This document shows, one piece after another, positions 8,234 to 17,310 of a DNA stretch of 31,667 nt (its first letter is position 1; the number at the start of each line of letters is the position of its first letter). This DNA is from a virus, in IMG/VR virus record IMGVR_UViG_3300014050_000091, positions 1 through 31,667 of that record. One strand, 5' to 3'. The position numbers and the translations under genes are program-made. The notes beneath the pieces were generated by a model that was not told the DNA's origin, did not search any database, and worked only from the letters and a program-made list of their open reading frames with translations.

Positions 8234-9378
8234 TGGCTATCAATCAAGCAAATAAAAATAAAATCACGGATAAGTCCTTATCCCCGCTACCATTTCCGCA
8301 TCTTACTGGTCTTAAACTTAAAGAAGATATTTCACTCAATGACTTTGTATTCAATCGTATTGATGAGTATGGCGTCTTATGGGTAGTGACAAATATTGAA
8401 GGCTGGTGGAATCCCCCATCTCCTGATATGCCAGATATCAAGCGCGGCTGGGATGATGGTTCTTACGATGTAAAGGGACGCTATCAGGCACGTCAGTTGA
8501 CTTTTGAGGGCTCTTTTCTTACAACAGACCCAACGCTGGTAGCCGCTGCTCGCTCTCGTCTTGTAGCCTCTATTAATCTTGTTCGTACTGGTGCTTGGCT
8601 AAAGACATCAGAGAATCCTACAAAGGCTTCTTATGTACGCCTTAGCGGAGAACCAAAGATTACAACTGTCAGCGCTCGTGGACGTACAGACTTTTCTATC
8701 GGTCTTCGTGCTGCTGACCCAATCAAATACGGTTGGAATGACCTAGATGAAAATGGTTATTTCTCTGAAGAAGTTCTTTGTAAGTCTGCTACTCCAGTAA
8801 GAACTGGAAAAGTAATTATCAATAATGATGGGAACATTGAAGTACCAACAATATTGACAGTTAGAGGACCTATTGTTGGTCCAGCAGTTATCTACGATGC
8901 CACTAATGACCAAGCAATTACGATAACAGGTAATCTTAGAAACACAACTACAAAATCTATTACTAGTCGTGTACTTAGCAATAGCGTCGCAACGCTAACA
9001 ACTTCAACTGCTCACGGTGTAGTTGTTGGAGATACTGTAACTATTTCTGGGGTAGGCACGGGCTATGACGGAGAGCAAGTAGTTATCTCTGCACCAACTT
9101 CAACAACATTTACATATGAAGTTCTTGCTGCAAACTCAGCGGCAACAACAGTATCTGGAACACTATCTTATGGACCAGATATTTTGGAAATTGATACCTA
9201 CAACAGAGATGTATTTCTCAATGGTAACTTTGAGGGAGCACGTCTAAAGTTAGAGGTATACAACGACTGGATTAAACTTGCACCAGGGTCAAATGAAATA
9301 AACTTCTATGACAATGGAGCAGCAAATAATTCAGCAGCAAAACTAACTATTCAATACAGACCAGGCTGGCTTGCTTAA
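8233..9378 (+). CDS. Distal tail (Dit-like) protein with inserted beta module
   Basis: This 381-residue protein overlaps the tape measure stop by one base. The N-terminal part has 'GVLWVVTNIEGWWNPPSPD' and 'RYQARQLTFEGSFLTTDPT', as in actinophage minor tail proteins that form the Dit ring at the tail tip. 'VSARGRTDFSIGLRAADPIK' follows. The end ('GSNEINFYDNGAANNSAAKL') resembles Dit C-terminal beta strands. Between them, residues about 241-315 hold one copy of the module shared with the tail tube and hub proteins. Position between tape measure and hub supports the role. Confidence 0.75.
   Translation: MAINQANKNKITDKSLSPLPFPHLTGLKLKEDISLNDFVFNRIDEYGVLWVVTNIEGWWNPPSPDMPDIKRGWDDGSYDVKGRYQARQLTFEGSFLTTDPTLVAAARSRLVASINLVRTGAWLKTSENPTKASYVRLSGEPKITTVSARGRTDFSIGLRAADPIKYGWNDLDENGYFSEEVLCKSATPVRTGKVIINNDGNIEVPTILTVRGPIVGPAVIYDATNDQAITITGNLRNTTTKSITSRVLSNSVATLTTSTAHGVVVGDTVTISGVGTGYDGEQVVISAPTSTTFTYEVLAANSAATTVSGTLSYGPDILEIDTYNRDVFLNGNFEGARLKLEVYNDWIKLAPGSNEINFYDNGAANNSAAKLTIQYRPGWLA
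8955..9178 (+). other. Beta module copy 2 (in Dit-like protein)
   Basis: Encodes 'LSNSVATLTTSTAHGVVVGD', then 'VTISGVGTGYDGEQVVI', then 'PTSTTFTYEV'. It aligns by eye with the tail tube copy and with hub copy 5 over the whole length, while the flanking Dit sequence has no counterpart in those proteins. This points to a mobile, inserted domain. Confidence 0.75.
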
Positions 9379-9403
9379 ATAAAAACGACTTGGAGAGACG
9401 TAA

Positions 9404-12388
9404 ATGGCATTACATTCTATTGATACACCACAGTATCGCTATTACCTTGCCGATTTACTGACCAATCAAATTATTACTGAAATACCTTTTACAGGTGTCA
9501 CCTACGAGCGTGCTCTTAGTAAGGCAGGAGCATTTCACGGAACAATTCCAGTAATTGATGCAACTAAGTCTCTCAATCTATATGAGAGCACTATGCCAGG
9601 AAAGACTGCTCTGTATGTCCTTCGTAATGGGGTTTGTGTTTGGGGAGGAATTATTTGGGGACGTCAATACTCTCCTAACAATAAAACTCTTCAAGTAGAT
9701 GGCACCGAGTTCCTCAGTTACTTTTACCATCGCTCAGTTTGGCAGACCCTTTACTATGGCTCAGAAGGCGTCTACTGCTCTAAATACTCCGCTAATGGAA
9801 CAACTGCAACAGTATTTACAGATGTAGAACACGGCTTTAGCGTTGGAGATAAAGTAAGAGTAAGAACCCTCAATAGCGCTCTCAATGGTGACCACGTTAT
9901 TCAGAGCAAGACTCCAGCAAGTTTTACCTTTGCTGTGACAAACGGGGCTGTTCTCAAGGAGAGTCCATCTAGTACAGGTTTTGCCAGAACTATTGTTGAT
10001 ACTTACGATATTGCTAGAGACCTCATTGGATATGCAGCAGAGGACTTTTCTACCCTTGCATTTCAAAATGATGAGATAAAACCAGCAAACGATTTAGAAT
10101 ACTCAGTATCAACAAAGCAGATGACTTCTGGCATTGCGACAATTACAACAACTTTGCCTCACGACTTGATTTATGGTCAGCAAGTACAACTTGTTGATGT
10201 TGACCCTTTGGTCAACGGCTATCAAATAATTACAGCAATACCGTCTTCTACTACATTCAAAGTCTCTCCTGCTGGAGTTTCTTCTAGTTTTTCTTCAACT
10301 GCTGTAACACCTTTGACAACATACAATGTCACATCGGCAGAGATAACTAACAATGTTGTAAATCTAACTAAGAAATCCTCTGCTAACAATGTTGTCACCC
10401 TTACAACAGAGTCTGCTCACGGGATTGCGGTGGGAGATTATGTATCTATCTCTAATGTATCAAACTACGATACTTTTACAAAAACTGGTTCTGCTGCTCA
10501 GGGGAGTTATGTAATTACACTTTCCGATACAACATCACTTCTTGCTGGAATGAATGTGTCAGGTATTGGAATTCCAGGAGATGCTGTTGTCTACTCAATC
10601 TCTGGAAACACTGTACAACTGACTCAGAGCACTACAACTGCTGTCTCTGGGACAATTACTTTTACTCAGCAATCAGTAATCAATGGCTCTTATTATGTAA
10701 CAGATGTACCATCAACTACAAAGTTTAGTTTTGTAAAAACAACACCTACTTTGGCAGAGACTCCAATTACCAAGTTTGGTGACATTCTTACTTATGCACT
10801 GACAGCAAACACTGCTAAAACAGCATTTGTACTTACTGGCATCAACGAACAAGTTGGTATTGAGAATAGAACTATCTATCTTGTAAGAGGTCAGACTTAC
10901 TCGTTTTCTATCAATGCAAACTCTAATAGAGTGTGGATTCAAACTACTGGTGGAGCGTACAATGCAACCAGTGCTTATAGTGATGGCGTGACAAATAATG
11001 GTGCTTCTACTGGAACAATAACATTTACTGTACCAAAAACAGCACCTTCAACTCTATATTTTCAAGGACAAACAACTACAACAATGACAGCAACTATTGC
11101 CATTGTTGACTATGGACAAGTTGCATACAAGAGCGCAGTTCTAACAACATCTACACCTCACGGGCTTACCGCAGGAAAGAGTATTGTTGTTGAGAATGTT
11201 GGTGCAGATTATGACGGGACACATACGGTTTCTTCCGTAGTTGACTCAACAACTATCAAATTCAACTCATCTTCACTTCTTACAGCGGCAGCAGAGGCTG
11301 TATTTGGTGGAACAATCAAATGGGGTGGAAGAGCAGTTGCTGGAACATATGGAGCCTTCTCTGGAAACTCTGACCCAGATATTGGTGCTACCGCAGACCT
11401 AAGCGGAAAATATATTGGTGTCTCTCAGCAAATTTATCGCGGCTCTGATTTACGCTCTGTTGGTGAAATATTAGAAGAGTTCTCTAAAGACCTCAACGGA
11501 TTTGAGTACCGTATTGACTGCGACTTCCAAAATGGACAATTCCTTCGTACATTTACTTTTGTACCTTTTATTGACCCTCCACAAAAGGTATCAGTAATCT
11601 CAAAAAGACTTACTTCTAATATTGCTACTTTGACTACAGCCTCTGCTCACGGGTTGACTGTAGGTCAAGAAATTGTTGTTAGTGATGTTGGTCTTTACTT
11701 TGATGGCACACAAACAGTACTTGCCACACCGACATCAACTACCTTTACATTTCAATCCTATACTAATGATGTTCCAGGAACACCTTGCTTTGGGTATATT
11801 GGACTTGTTCACCCGCTGAGTGTTCTTGGCGCAGATAAATTTGTATTTGAATATCCAGGTAATGTTCTTGACTTTAGTTTGCAAGAGAGCGCTGAAAACT
11901 CAGCAACTCGTATGTGGGTTGCTGGAAATACAGATGGCCTTGATAACAATGCAAGTCAGCCATATGCTGCATCTACCTCTACGGATATGTTGGATTTAGG
12001 TTGGCCGCTTCTTGACCAAGTAGAGTCCAAAAACGATAACGCTACAACCGCTTATGGTGAAAGCGCTCTTTACTCTTATGCTCAAGACTTTGCTGGAGAA
12101 GCAAGACCACCAGAGGGACAATTTAGTATCTCTATCAACGGCTCCATCGGGCCTTATGTAGGTGACTTTTTGCCTGGAGATTGGTGCTCCATAATCATTG
12201 ACGATAATTTTGTACGAGAACGACTTGCTAGTGATTTAGAGCCTCGTGGAGATGTTATTGTCCGTAAGATTATTGGATATAAAGTTTCTGTACCTGATAC
12301 TCCAAGTTTTCCTGAAAAAGTTGATTTAGAATTAATCAGTGAGTGGAAAGAAGACCGTCGTATCTCTACTCTAAAGATTACGCAGTGA
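9404..12388 (+). CDS. Baseplate hub / Tal-like minor tail protein with many inserted modules
   Basis: This 994-residue protein starts at ATG 9404 after GGAGAG. Residues 1-120 ('FHGTIPVIDATKSLNLYEST', 'ALYVLRNGVCVWGGIIWGRQ') and about 660-725 plus 810-994 ('RSVGEILEEFSKDLNGFEYR', 'GDFLPGDWCSIIIDDNFVRE') resemble the hub proteins of actinophage tails (gp37-like of phage ReqiPepy6, from memory). Between them sit five copies of the AHG module (about residues 124-196, 235-303, 322-456, 575-641, 728-801), an extra module inside the third copy, and a cupredoxin-like domain at about 460-571. The inserts make the protein far longer than usual. It probably forms the tail tip and contacts the host. Confidence 0.72.
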   Translation: MALHSIDTPQYRYYLADLLTNQIITEIPFTGVTYERALSKAGAFHGTIPVIDATKSLNLYESTMPGKTALYVLRNGVCVWGGIIWGRQYSPNNKTLQVDGTEFLSYFYHRSVWQTLYYGSEGVYCSKYSANGTTATVFTDVEHGFSVGDKVRVRTLNSALNGDHVIQSKTPASFTFAVTNGAVLKESPSSTGFARTIVDTYDIARDLIGYAAEDFSTLAFQNDEIKPANDLEYSVSTKQMTSGIATITTTLPHDLIYGQQVQLVDVDPLVNGYQIITAIPSSTTFKVSPAGVSSSFSSTAVTPLTTYNVTSAEITNNVVNLTKKSSANNVVTLTTESAHGIAVGDYVSISNVSNYDTFTKTGSAAQGSYVITLSDTTSLLAGMNVSGIGIPGDAVVYSISGNTVQLTQSTTTAVSGTITFTQQSVINGSYYVTDVPSTTKFSFVKTTPTLAETPITKFGDILTYALTANTAKTAFVLTGINEQVGIENRTIYLVRGQTYSFSINANSNRVWIQTTGGAYNATSAYSDGVTNNGASTGTITFTVPKTAPSTLYFQGQTTTTMTATIAIVDYGQVAYKSAVLTTSTPHGLTAGKSIVVENVGADYDGTHTVSSVVDSTTIKFNSSSLLTAAAEAVFGGTIKWGGRAVAGTYGAFSGNSDPDIGATADLSGKYIGVSQQIYRGSDLRSVGEILEEFSKDLNGFEYRIDCDFQNGQFLRTFTFVPFIDPPQKVSVISKRLTSNIATLTTASAHGLTVGQEIVVSDVGLYFDGTQTVLATPTSTTFTFQSYTNDVPGTPCFGYIGLVHPLSVLGADKFVFEYPGNVLDFSLQESAENSATRMWVAGNTDGLDNNASQPYAASTSTDMLDLGWPLLDQVESKNDNATTAYGESALYSYAQDFAGEARPPEGQFSISINGSIGPYVGDFLPGDWCSIIIDDNFVRERLASDLEPRGDVIVRKIIGYKVSVPDTPSFPEKVDLELISEWKEDRRISTLKITQ
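9773..9991 (+). other. Beta module copy 3 (hub repeat 1)
   Basis: The most diverged copy: 'ATVFTDVEHGFSVGDKVRV', then 'LNGDHVI', then 'SFTFAV'. The AHG core has become EHG but the spacing to G-x-x-V and to the NGD step is kept. Confidence 0.6.
10106..10311 (+). other. Beta module copy 4 (hub repeat 2)
   Basis: Encodes 'IATITTTLPHDLIYGQQVQL', 'LVNGYQII' and 'SSTTFKVSPAG'. The AHG core is PHD here. Confidence 0.6.
10367..10770 (+). other. Beta module copy 5 (hub repeat 3), interrupted by another module
   Basis: The first half, 'NVVTLTTESAHGIAVGDYV', and the second half, 'VINGSYYVTDVPSTTKFSF', are separated by about 65 residues (about 10480-10675). The insert 'GSYVITLSDTTSLLAGMNVS' ... 'SGIGIPGDAVVYSISGNTVQ' resembles a different beta module common in phage and bacterial surface proteins. 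It is a domain nested inside a domain. Confidence 0.65.
10781..11113 (+). other. Cupredoxin-like domain, apparently without metal ligands
   Basis: The encoded stretch has 'TIYLVRGQTYSFSINANSNR', 'GVTNNGASTGTITFTVPKTA' and 'STLYFQGQTTTTMTATI'. From memory, related domains in aquatic phage and bacterial proteins read with a His after the NAS step and a YYxC-x2-H-x2-M end. Here those positions are Asn/Arg and Gly/Thr, so copper binding is unlikely and the fold may be kept for structure or binding. Confidence 0.5.
11126..11326 (+). other. Beta module copy 6 (hub repeat 4)
   Basis: Encodes 'SAVLTTSTPHGLTAGKSIVV', 'GADYDGTHTVSSV' and 'STTIKFNS'. Core is PHGL. Confidence 0.65.
11587..11806 (+). other. 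Beta module copy 7 (hub repeat 5)
   Basis: Encodes 'LTSNIATLTTASAHGLTVGQ', 'EIVVSDVGLYFDGTQTV' and 'PTSTTFTFQS'. This copy is closest to the consensus and to the tail tube copy. Confidence 0.72.
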
Positions 12389-12397
12389 GGATAGACA

Positions 12398-13615
12398 ATG
12401 CCAAGTAGACGCAGAAGTGCTAATAAAAACTTAGGTAATAACCTTGCAGAGGTGCAGAGACGCCTTCGCTACCTTGAGCGTCGCCCTGTCCGCAGCAAGT
12501 TAGGCTCTAAAGTTGTTACTGGTGCTGCTATTGCTCCAAACTCAGTAACACCTGACCAAGTTACCTTTGGTACAACAATTGCTAGTACTGACCCTAATAT
12601 AACTGCAAGCATACAAAATCCAAAAGATGGTCTTGTAATTGCTAACCCAGAGACTGGTCAAACTCAGGTTTACTCTGAACAATATACATCTTATATTTCA
12701 GTAAGTGACCCTGTTGCAGCAGGGGACGCATTTGATGCATACAACTATGCTGGAACTGCACAAGAGACAGCAACAACGGCTCAAAGAACTGCTGATGGTA
12801 AAAATACTGTTTATAGACAGTCAAGTGCACCTACAGGAGGAACCTACGCTGTAGGAGATGTTTGGTTTAATACAAGCGCTGATAATCAAATTAATCGTTG
12901 GAGTGGCTCTGCTTGGTCACCAGTTGCTCTTGGTGATAATGCATTAGCAAGTATTTCAGCAAATAAAATAACTGCTGGAACAATTGATGCAAGAGTAATT
13001 ACAGTTTCAAACTTAGATGCAGGTAATATAACTGTTGGTGAACTTTCTGCAAGCAGAATTGGTGCTGGAAATATTACTGCAACTATCTCTATTAAAGGTC
13101 CAACTATTACTGGTGGAACTATAAGAACAGATGAAGAAGGCAGAAGAAGAATTGCTATTACAGACACTGACGATATTATTTTTTATGGAGATACTGGTGC
13201 CAGAAGCGGAACTGTGACTAGTATTGGTGGTACTTGGTCAGGTGATACTGAAAATCCTTATGTAATCCCTGGTGGAATTATGATTTATGGAGGAAGTGCT
13301 GTCGTGTCTAATGGTTCAACAACATATCCTTCTATTGTTGCTGCTGCTGACTCTGTTTATATGTATGGAGACTCTGTTTCACGTTTTTCTGCAAAAAATA
13401 ATTTGCTAGGTATGTATGGTCCTGAAGCCTACATATATAACGACATAACAACAATTTACACTGGATATGGAACTACTGGTGGTAGACCTTGGCATTTGTA
13501 CCTTCAGGGAAGACTTCGCCTCTCCGAGGGACCAGATGGTCCATTATTGTATGGCTCTGGTATTCCAACAACACCTGGTTCATATGATGGTCAAGTTTGT
13601 TTTAGGTATGTATAA
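12398..13615 (+). CDS. Minor tail / tail fibre protein
   Basis: This 405-residue protein starts at ATG 12398 with GAGGA at 12387-12391 overlapping the hub stop codon. It has a basic N-terminus ('MPSRRRSANKN'), a short helix ('LAEVQRRLRYLERR'), a 'GDVWFNTSADNQINRW' segment (typical of phage fibre carbohydrate-contact or stalk proteins), then the repeating 'ISANKITAGTIDARVITVS' and 'LDAGNITVGELSASRIGAGN' type found in tail tip fibres. The C-terminal part is Gly/Tyr-rich beta. Likely part of the host-contact apparatus. The family name is not certain. Confidence 0.65.
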   Translation: MPSRRRSANKNLGNNLAEVQRRLRYLERRPVRSKLGSKVVTGAAIAPNSVTPDQVTFGTTIASTDPNITASIQNPKDGLVIANPETGQTQVYSEQYTSYISVSDPVAAGDAFDAYNYAGTAQETATTAQRTADGKNTVYRQSSAPTGGTYAVGDVWFNTSADNQINRWSGSAWSPVALGDNALASISANKITAGTIDARVITVSNLDAGNITVGELSASRIGAGNITATISIKGPTITGGTIRTDEEGRRRIAITDTDDIIFYGDTGARSGTVTSIGGTWSGDTENPYVIPGGIMIYGGSAVVSNGSTTYPSIVAAADSVYMYGDSVSRFSAKNNLLGMYGPEAYIYNDITTIYTGYGTTGGRPWHLYLQGRLRLSEGPDGPLLYGSGIPTTPGSYDGQVCFRYV

Positions 13616-13617
13616 AT

Positions 13618-16600
13618 ATGGCTGGATATGTATGGAGTACAAGCACTAATACTTGGAAACCACTTACTTCTGGGTATAAGTGGAATAGTAGTGATTCTAG
13701 TTGGAAAAAACTTACAACTGGATATGTGTGGAGCAGCAGTACCAATACTTGGAAACTAATGTTTAGTTCTGGAACTTTTCTTCCAGAAATTAGAAGTAGC
13801 CTTACAGGGTTGCCTATAACTGTCAGAGATGTTGGCGTCTCTATGACAGGCTATCGTGGTGACACTGCTATTGGTTCTTATGCTTATCAGTGGCAATATA
13901 ACTCTGATGCAAATCAAGATGAAGTTTTTTGGAATAACCAATTTGGTACAAATAACTCTGGAACTCTTGTAAGCACTAACTTAACTACAAACTACACAAC
14001 AGATACTACTGACCTAAATGTTCTTAATTTTGCTCCATACATTTTATGGATGAGATTCAGAGTTACTCGTTCTGGGGAAACTCAGTACAGTCAAGTAATT
14101 AGAATTACTAAAAGACAGCCATCAGTTCGTTCTGGTACAACTCCTTTTGTACAGGGAACACGATATCTTGGTTCTGGTAAGTTTGACCCGTTACAAAAAA
14201 ATCCCTATATCAATGACTCTATTCAACATATTTCTAGTTGGACACTAACAACAACTCTTTCAGGCGATACAAGACCAGATTATTATATTTACACCTGGAC
14301 AACTGGCTCTGGAATTTATACACAGGACTCAAGAACTCTTGATACTGACCCATCTGCGCCTAAAGTTGCAAATGTTTATATTGTAAAGTTTCAAGATTTA
14401 TTAGCACCAATTAGTGTTGATGCTGTTGCTTACACAAGTAACCCAACAAATACTAGTGCTGGTGTGATTACTACAAGAAATGTAAGTGATGGAGTTCTTC
14501 AAGCCCCTAAAAATTTAAGTCTTACTTTTTTTGGTGGAAGATTTAATGGCTCTTGGGATGCATCAGATGGCGGTATTGATACTCAAATTATTTATTATGA
14601 CGTTATATTAGAAAGAGACACTGTTGAAGAGTACAGAGTCAGAAATACTCAGGGGCTATCTTTTACTTACCTTCCTACTCTAGAAGGAACATATAGATTC
14701 AAAGTAATTGCAAAGCAAAGTGGTAGTTCAGATAAAACTTCTGAATACTCTAATGAGTACCTTATTGAGCCACCCAAAGCATTTACTTACACTATTGCAA
14801 ATGTGACTGCAACTGATTACATTCCAGGAGATTTTACAATTAACTCTCCTACAGAAAAAGCAACAGTTGCAAACTCATACGACTGGACTTGGACCGCTTC
14901 TTCTGGGGCATCAAGATATACAACAACACTTATTAAACCTAGCGGGCTTGAGAACTCCGAATATAGTGTTGGAACAGCGCAGACAGACTATTATAATATT
15001 TACGAGAGTGGTTTATATAAATTTAATGTTTTTGCATACAATGAAACAAAAAATTATGTAAGAATTTCTTGGACTAAACCTGCAAATACAACTGCTGTAA
15101 GTTATAAAATTACTTATGGAATAAATTCATACTACAGTGGACCTCCATACTACTCTTCAAGTGTTGTAACTGTTACTGCTGGAGATGTTGGCTATATAGA
15201 TATTCCTTTTGATACACCAACATTTACTGCTTATTTTACTGGAAGAGATATCACTATTTCATCAGTAATTGCTTATTCTCAAGATGCTCAAACTGGGCTA
15301 CAGCGCACGGGGACTGCTAACTTTCCTATTTCAACAACAATAAATGCTAAATCTGTAAGAAAAAAGACTCTTGAAACTAATTTAACCTACTATGTAGTAA
15401 GCCCTGGAACAGTAACAGTGAACGGTATAGCAGAGCCAAATCAAATTCTTAGTTATTCAAAAAATAATGATTGGTCTCCACCTGCTACACAGTCTGGTTG
15501 GACTTTTACTCAGCAGTGGAAAAAAACAAGAATTTATCCAAGTTCTTTAACTGATATAAACGTAACTACTGCTGCAACTACTATTCCTACAACTTCCGAT
15601 GTGGGTGAGTATTTTAATGTTGTAGTTACTGGAACATATAAAGGAACTACTGTAGTTGCCCCCTTTGCTTCCTCCACTCAGATAGTGCCAGGACCTCCAT
15701 CTTTTACTCTTGCTGACTCTTTTTCTCAAAAGATAAATGTAACTTCTATCGTCTCTGCTGGAGGTTCTTTCTTCTTTGGAAGTTATGACACTGGTACGGG
15801 CACTGCAACAATTGCTGAAACAGCAGCAACCTCATTTCAAACAGCAACAGTTCAGCCTGGTCCTCGCAGCGTTACATTATTTGGAAGAGCAAAGAAAAGT
15901 TCTTTAGGAATACAAGATATTATTGACGGAACACGCTCAACAACAAATCCAATCTCAATTGCTGACCCTCCACAGGCTACAGGACAACAGCGTTTTGTAA
16001 CCTGTCTTTCTATTTTCAGAGGTTCTGCTCTTACTGTTGCTACAAATGGTTTTGTTGGTTATAGGGCTGGTTCTTCTCCAACTGGAGTGACTATACCTCC
16101 AACTGGAAATTATTTGAATATTGCAAATAGAGACATTGTTCAAACAAATCTTTACACATATAGTAATGCTGATGGAGTTTGGATTAGATTCCAGGGCTAT
16201 CAGTATTTAGCATCATCAAAACTTATTGATTACCAAGTCTATTTCCCTTGGCAAAGTGCTAGTGCTTATGTTTATTTTGTAAGAAATGACCTAGATAACT
16301 ATAGGTCTAATGATGCAAATATCAACTTTGGCACTGTTGCAACTACATACCTAGGAAATGGCTACTATCAAGCCCAGAATCTTTTGAATACAGCGATAAT
16401 GGTAAGTCGTCCTTCTACAACAGCAGGCTCTCTTGATGATGGCTATACAGATTTTACGCCAACTGCTCCTGGTGTTGCAGTTACTTGGGGTACTCCTACC
16501 AGTGTGTCAAATGGTTTTACAGTTCCTATTTCAAACTGGAATGCGGGGGTTGATTCTTCTTGGACAATCACTTTCAATGTGACACCAGCAATTTATAGCC

Positions 16601-17307
16601 CTACTGCTGTATTAAACGCATCAACTGGAGTTGTTACTGTAAGTCTAAACGGTGCTAGTAGAACTGGAACAATTACTGCAACTAGTAGTAAGACTGGGTA
16701 CGACTCTGCTACATCTCAGAGTGTATCTGGTACATCTCTAAACTCTGCTCCAGGAAGTTTTAGTGGTGGTGTCAGCATAAGTAAGAGTGGAAGTACTTCT
16801 GGAACCCTTACAATGAATTCAACTGTTTCAAGTTTTGGTACACCTGCTGGAACTCAGAACTGGTATTGGAATGCTCCTGGCTATCCTGGTTACCACCCAA
16901 ACTCATCAACATATAGTTTTGACTCTGGAGATGCTGGAACAACAATTACTGTTTATTCATACTTAACATCTCCTAGTGGGGAGTGGGCACAGGTAAATTC
17001 TGGTACGGCCTCTATTACTCTTCCAGCAATTGTCACTATACCTTCAGTACCTGGACAACCTAGTGTTAGCCCTTCAGGTTTTGCTTCTTGGGTGGCAGTG
17101 AATGGTGCAACAGGCTACACAATTCAATGGCAGCGTGCTTCTTCACAGTCAGGAACAAGCCCAACAGGAACTACTACAACAGATGTGGGGGCCTCAACTG
17201 GTTATCAAATCCCTGCTGTATCTGGAAAAATTTGGGCAAGAGCAAGAGTTAGCGCAAGAAACTCTGCTGGACCATCAGCATACTCCCCGTATTCGGCTTG
17301 GTCATAG
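13618..17307 (+). CDS. Large tail fibre / adhesin-like protein with W-repeats and Fn3/Ig-like domains
   Basis: This 1229-residue protein starts at ATG 13618, two bases after the previous stop, with little ribosome site, so coupling is likely. Residues 3-50 are three 16-residue repeats of the type 'GYVWSSSTNTWK'. Fn3-like segments follow ('APKNLSLTFFGGRFNGSWDA', 'GTYRFKVIAKQSGSSDKTSE') with further beta domains around residues 400-700, Tyr-rich regions near 850-930, and a C-terminal Fn3-like domain ('PGQPSVSPSG', 'YTIQWQRASSQSG', 'IWARARVSARNSAG'). Thr, Ser and Gly dominate. It is probably the main host-binding fibre. No enzymatic depolymerase motif was recognised. Confidence 0.7.
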   Translation: MAGYVWSTSTNTWKPLTSGYKWNSSDSSWKKLTTGYVWSSSTNTWKLMFSSGTFLPEIRSSLTGLPITVRDVGVSMTGYRGDTAIGSYAYQWQYNSDANQDEVFWNNQFGTNNSGTLVSTNLTTNYTTDTTDLNVLNFAPYILWMRFRVTRSGETQYSQVIRITKRQPSVRSGTTPFVQGTRYLGSGKFDPLQKNPYINDSIQHISSWTLTTTLSGDTRPDYYIYTWTTGSGIYTQDSRTLDTDPSAPKVANVYIVKFQDLLAPISVDAVAYTSNPTNTSAGVITTRNVSDGVLQAPKNLSLTFFGGRFNGSWDASDGGIDTQIIYYDVILERDTVEEYRVRNTQGLSFTYLPTLEGTYRFKVIAKQSGSSDKTSEYSNEYLIEPPKAFTYTIANVTATDYIPGDFTINSPTEKATVANSYDWTWTASSGASRYTTTLIKPSGLENSEYSVGTAQTDYYNIYESGLYKFNVFAYNETKNYVRISWTKPANTTAVSYKITYGINSYYSGPPYYSSSVVTVTAGDVGYIDIPFDTPTFTAYFTGRDITISSVIAYSQDAQTGLQRTGTANFPISTTINAKSVRKKTLETNLTYYVVSPGTVTVNGIAEPNQILSYSKNNDWSPPATQSGWTFTQQWKKTRIYPSSLTDINVTTAATTIPTTSDVGEYFNVVVTGTYKGTTVVAPFASSTQIVPGPPSFTLADSFSQKINVTSIVSAGGSFFFGSYDTGTGTATIAETAATSFQTATVQPGPRSVTLFGRAKKSSLGIQDIIDGTRSTTNPISIADPPQATGQQRFVTCLSIFRGSALTVATNGFVGYRAGSSPTGVTIPPTGNYLNIANRDIVQTNLYTYSNADGVWIRFQGYQYLASSKLIDYQVYFPWQSASAYVYFVRNDLDNYRSNDANINFGTVATTYLGNGYYQAQNLLNTAIMVSRPSTTAGSLDDGYTDFTPTAPGVAVTWGTPTSVSNGFTVPISNWNAGVDSSWTITFNVTPAIYSPTAVLNASTGVVTVSLNGASRTGTITATSSKTGYDSATSQSVSGTSLNSAPGSFSGGVSISKSGSTSGTLTMNSTVSSFGTPAGTQNWYWNAPGYPGYHPNSSTYSFDSGDAGTTITVYSYLTSPSGEWAQVNSGTASITLPAIVTIPSVPGQPSVSPSGFASWVAVNGATGYTIQWQRASSQSGTSPTGTTTTDVGASTGYQIPAVSGKIWARARVSARNSAGPSAYSPYSAWS
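13624..13767 (+). repeat. Three tandem 48-bp / 16-residue W-repeats
   Basis: Units at 13624-13671, 13672-13719 and 13720-13767 encode 'GYVWSTSTNTWKPLTS', 'GYKWNSSDSSWKKLTT' and 'GYVWSSSTNTWKLMFS'. Each has two Trp in the same place, as in beta-hairpin repeats of fibre attachment regions. Confidence 0.85.
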
Positions 17308-17310
17308 GAT

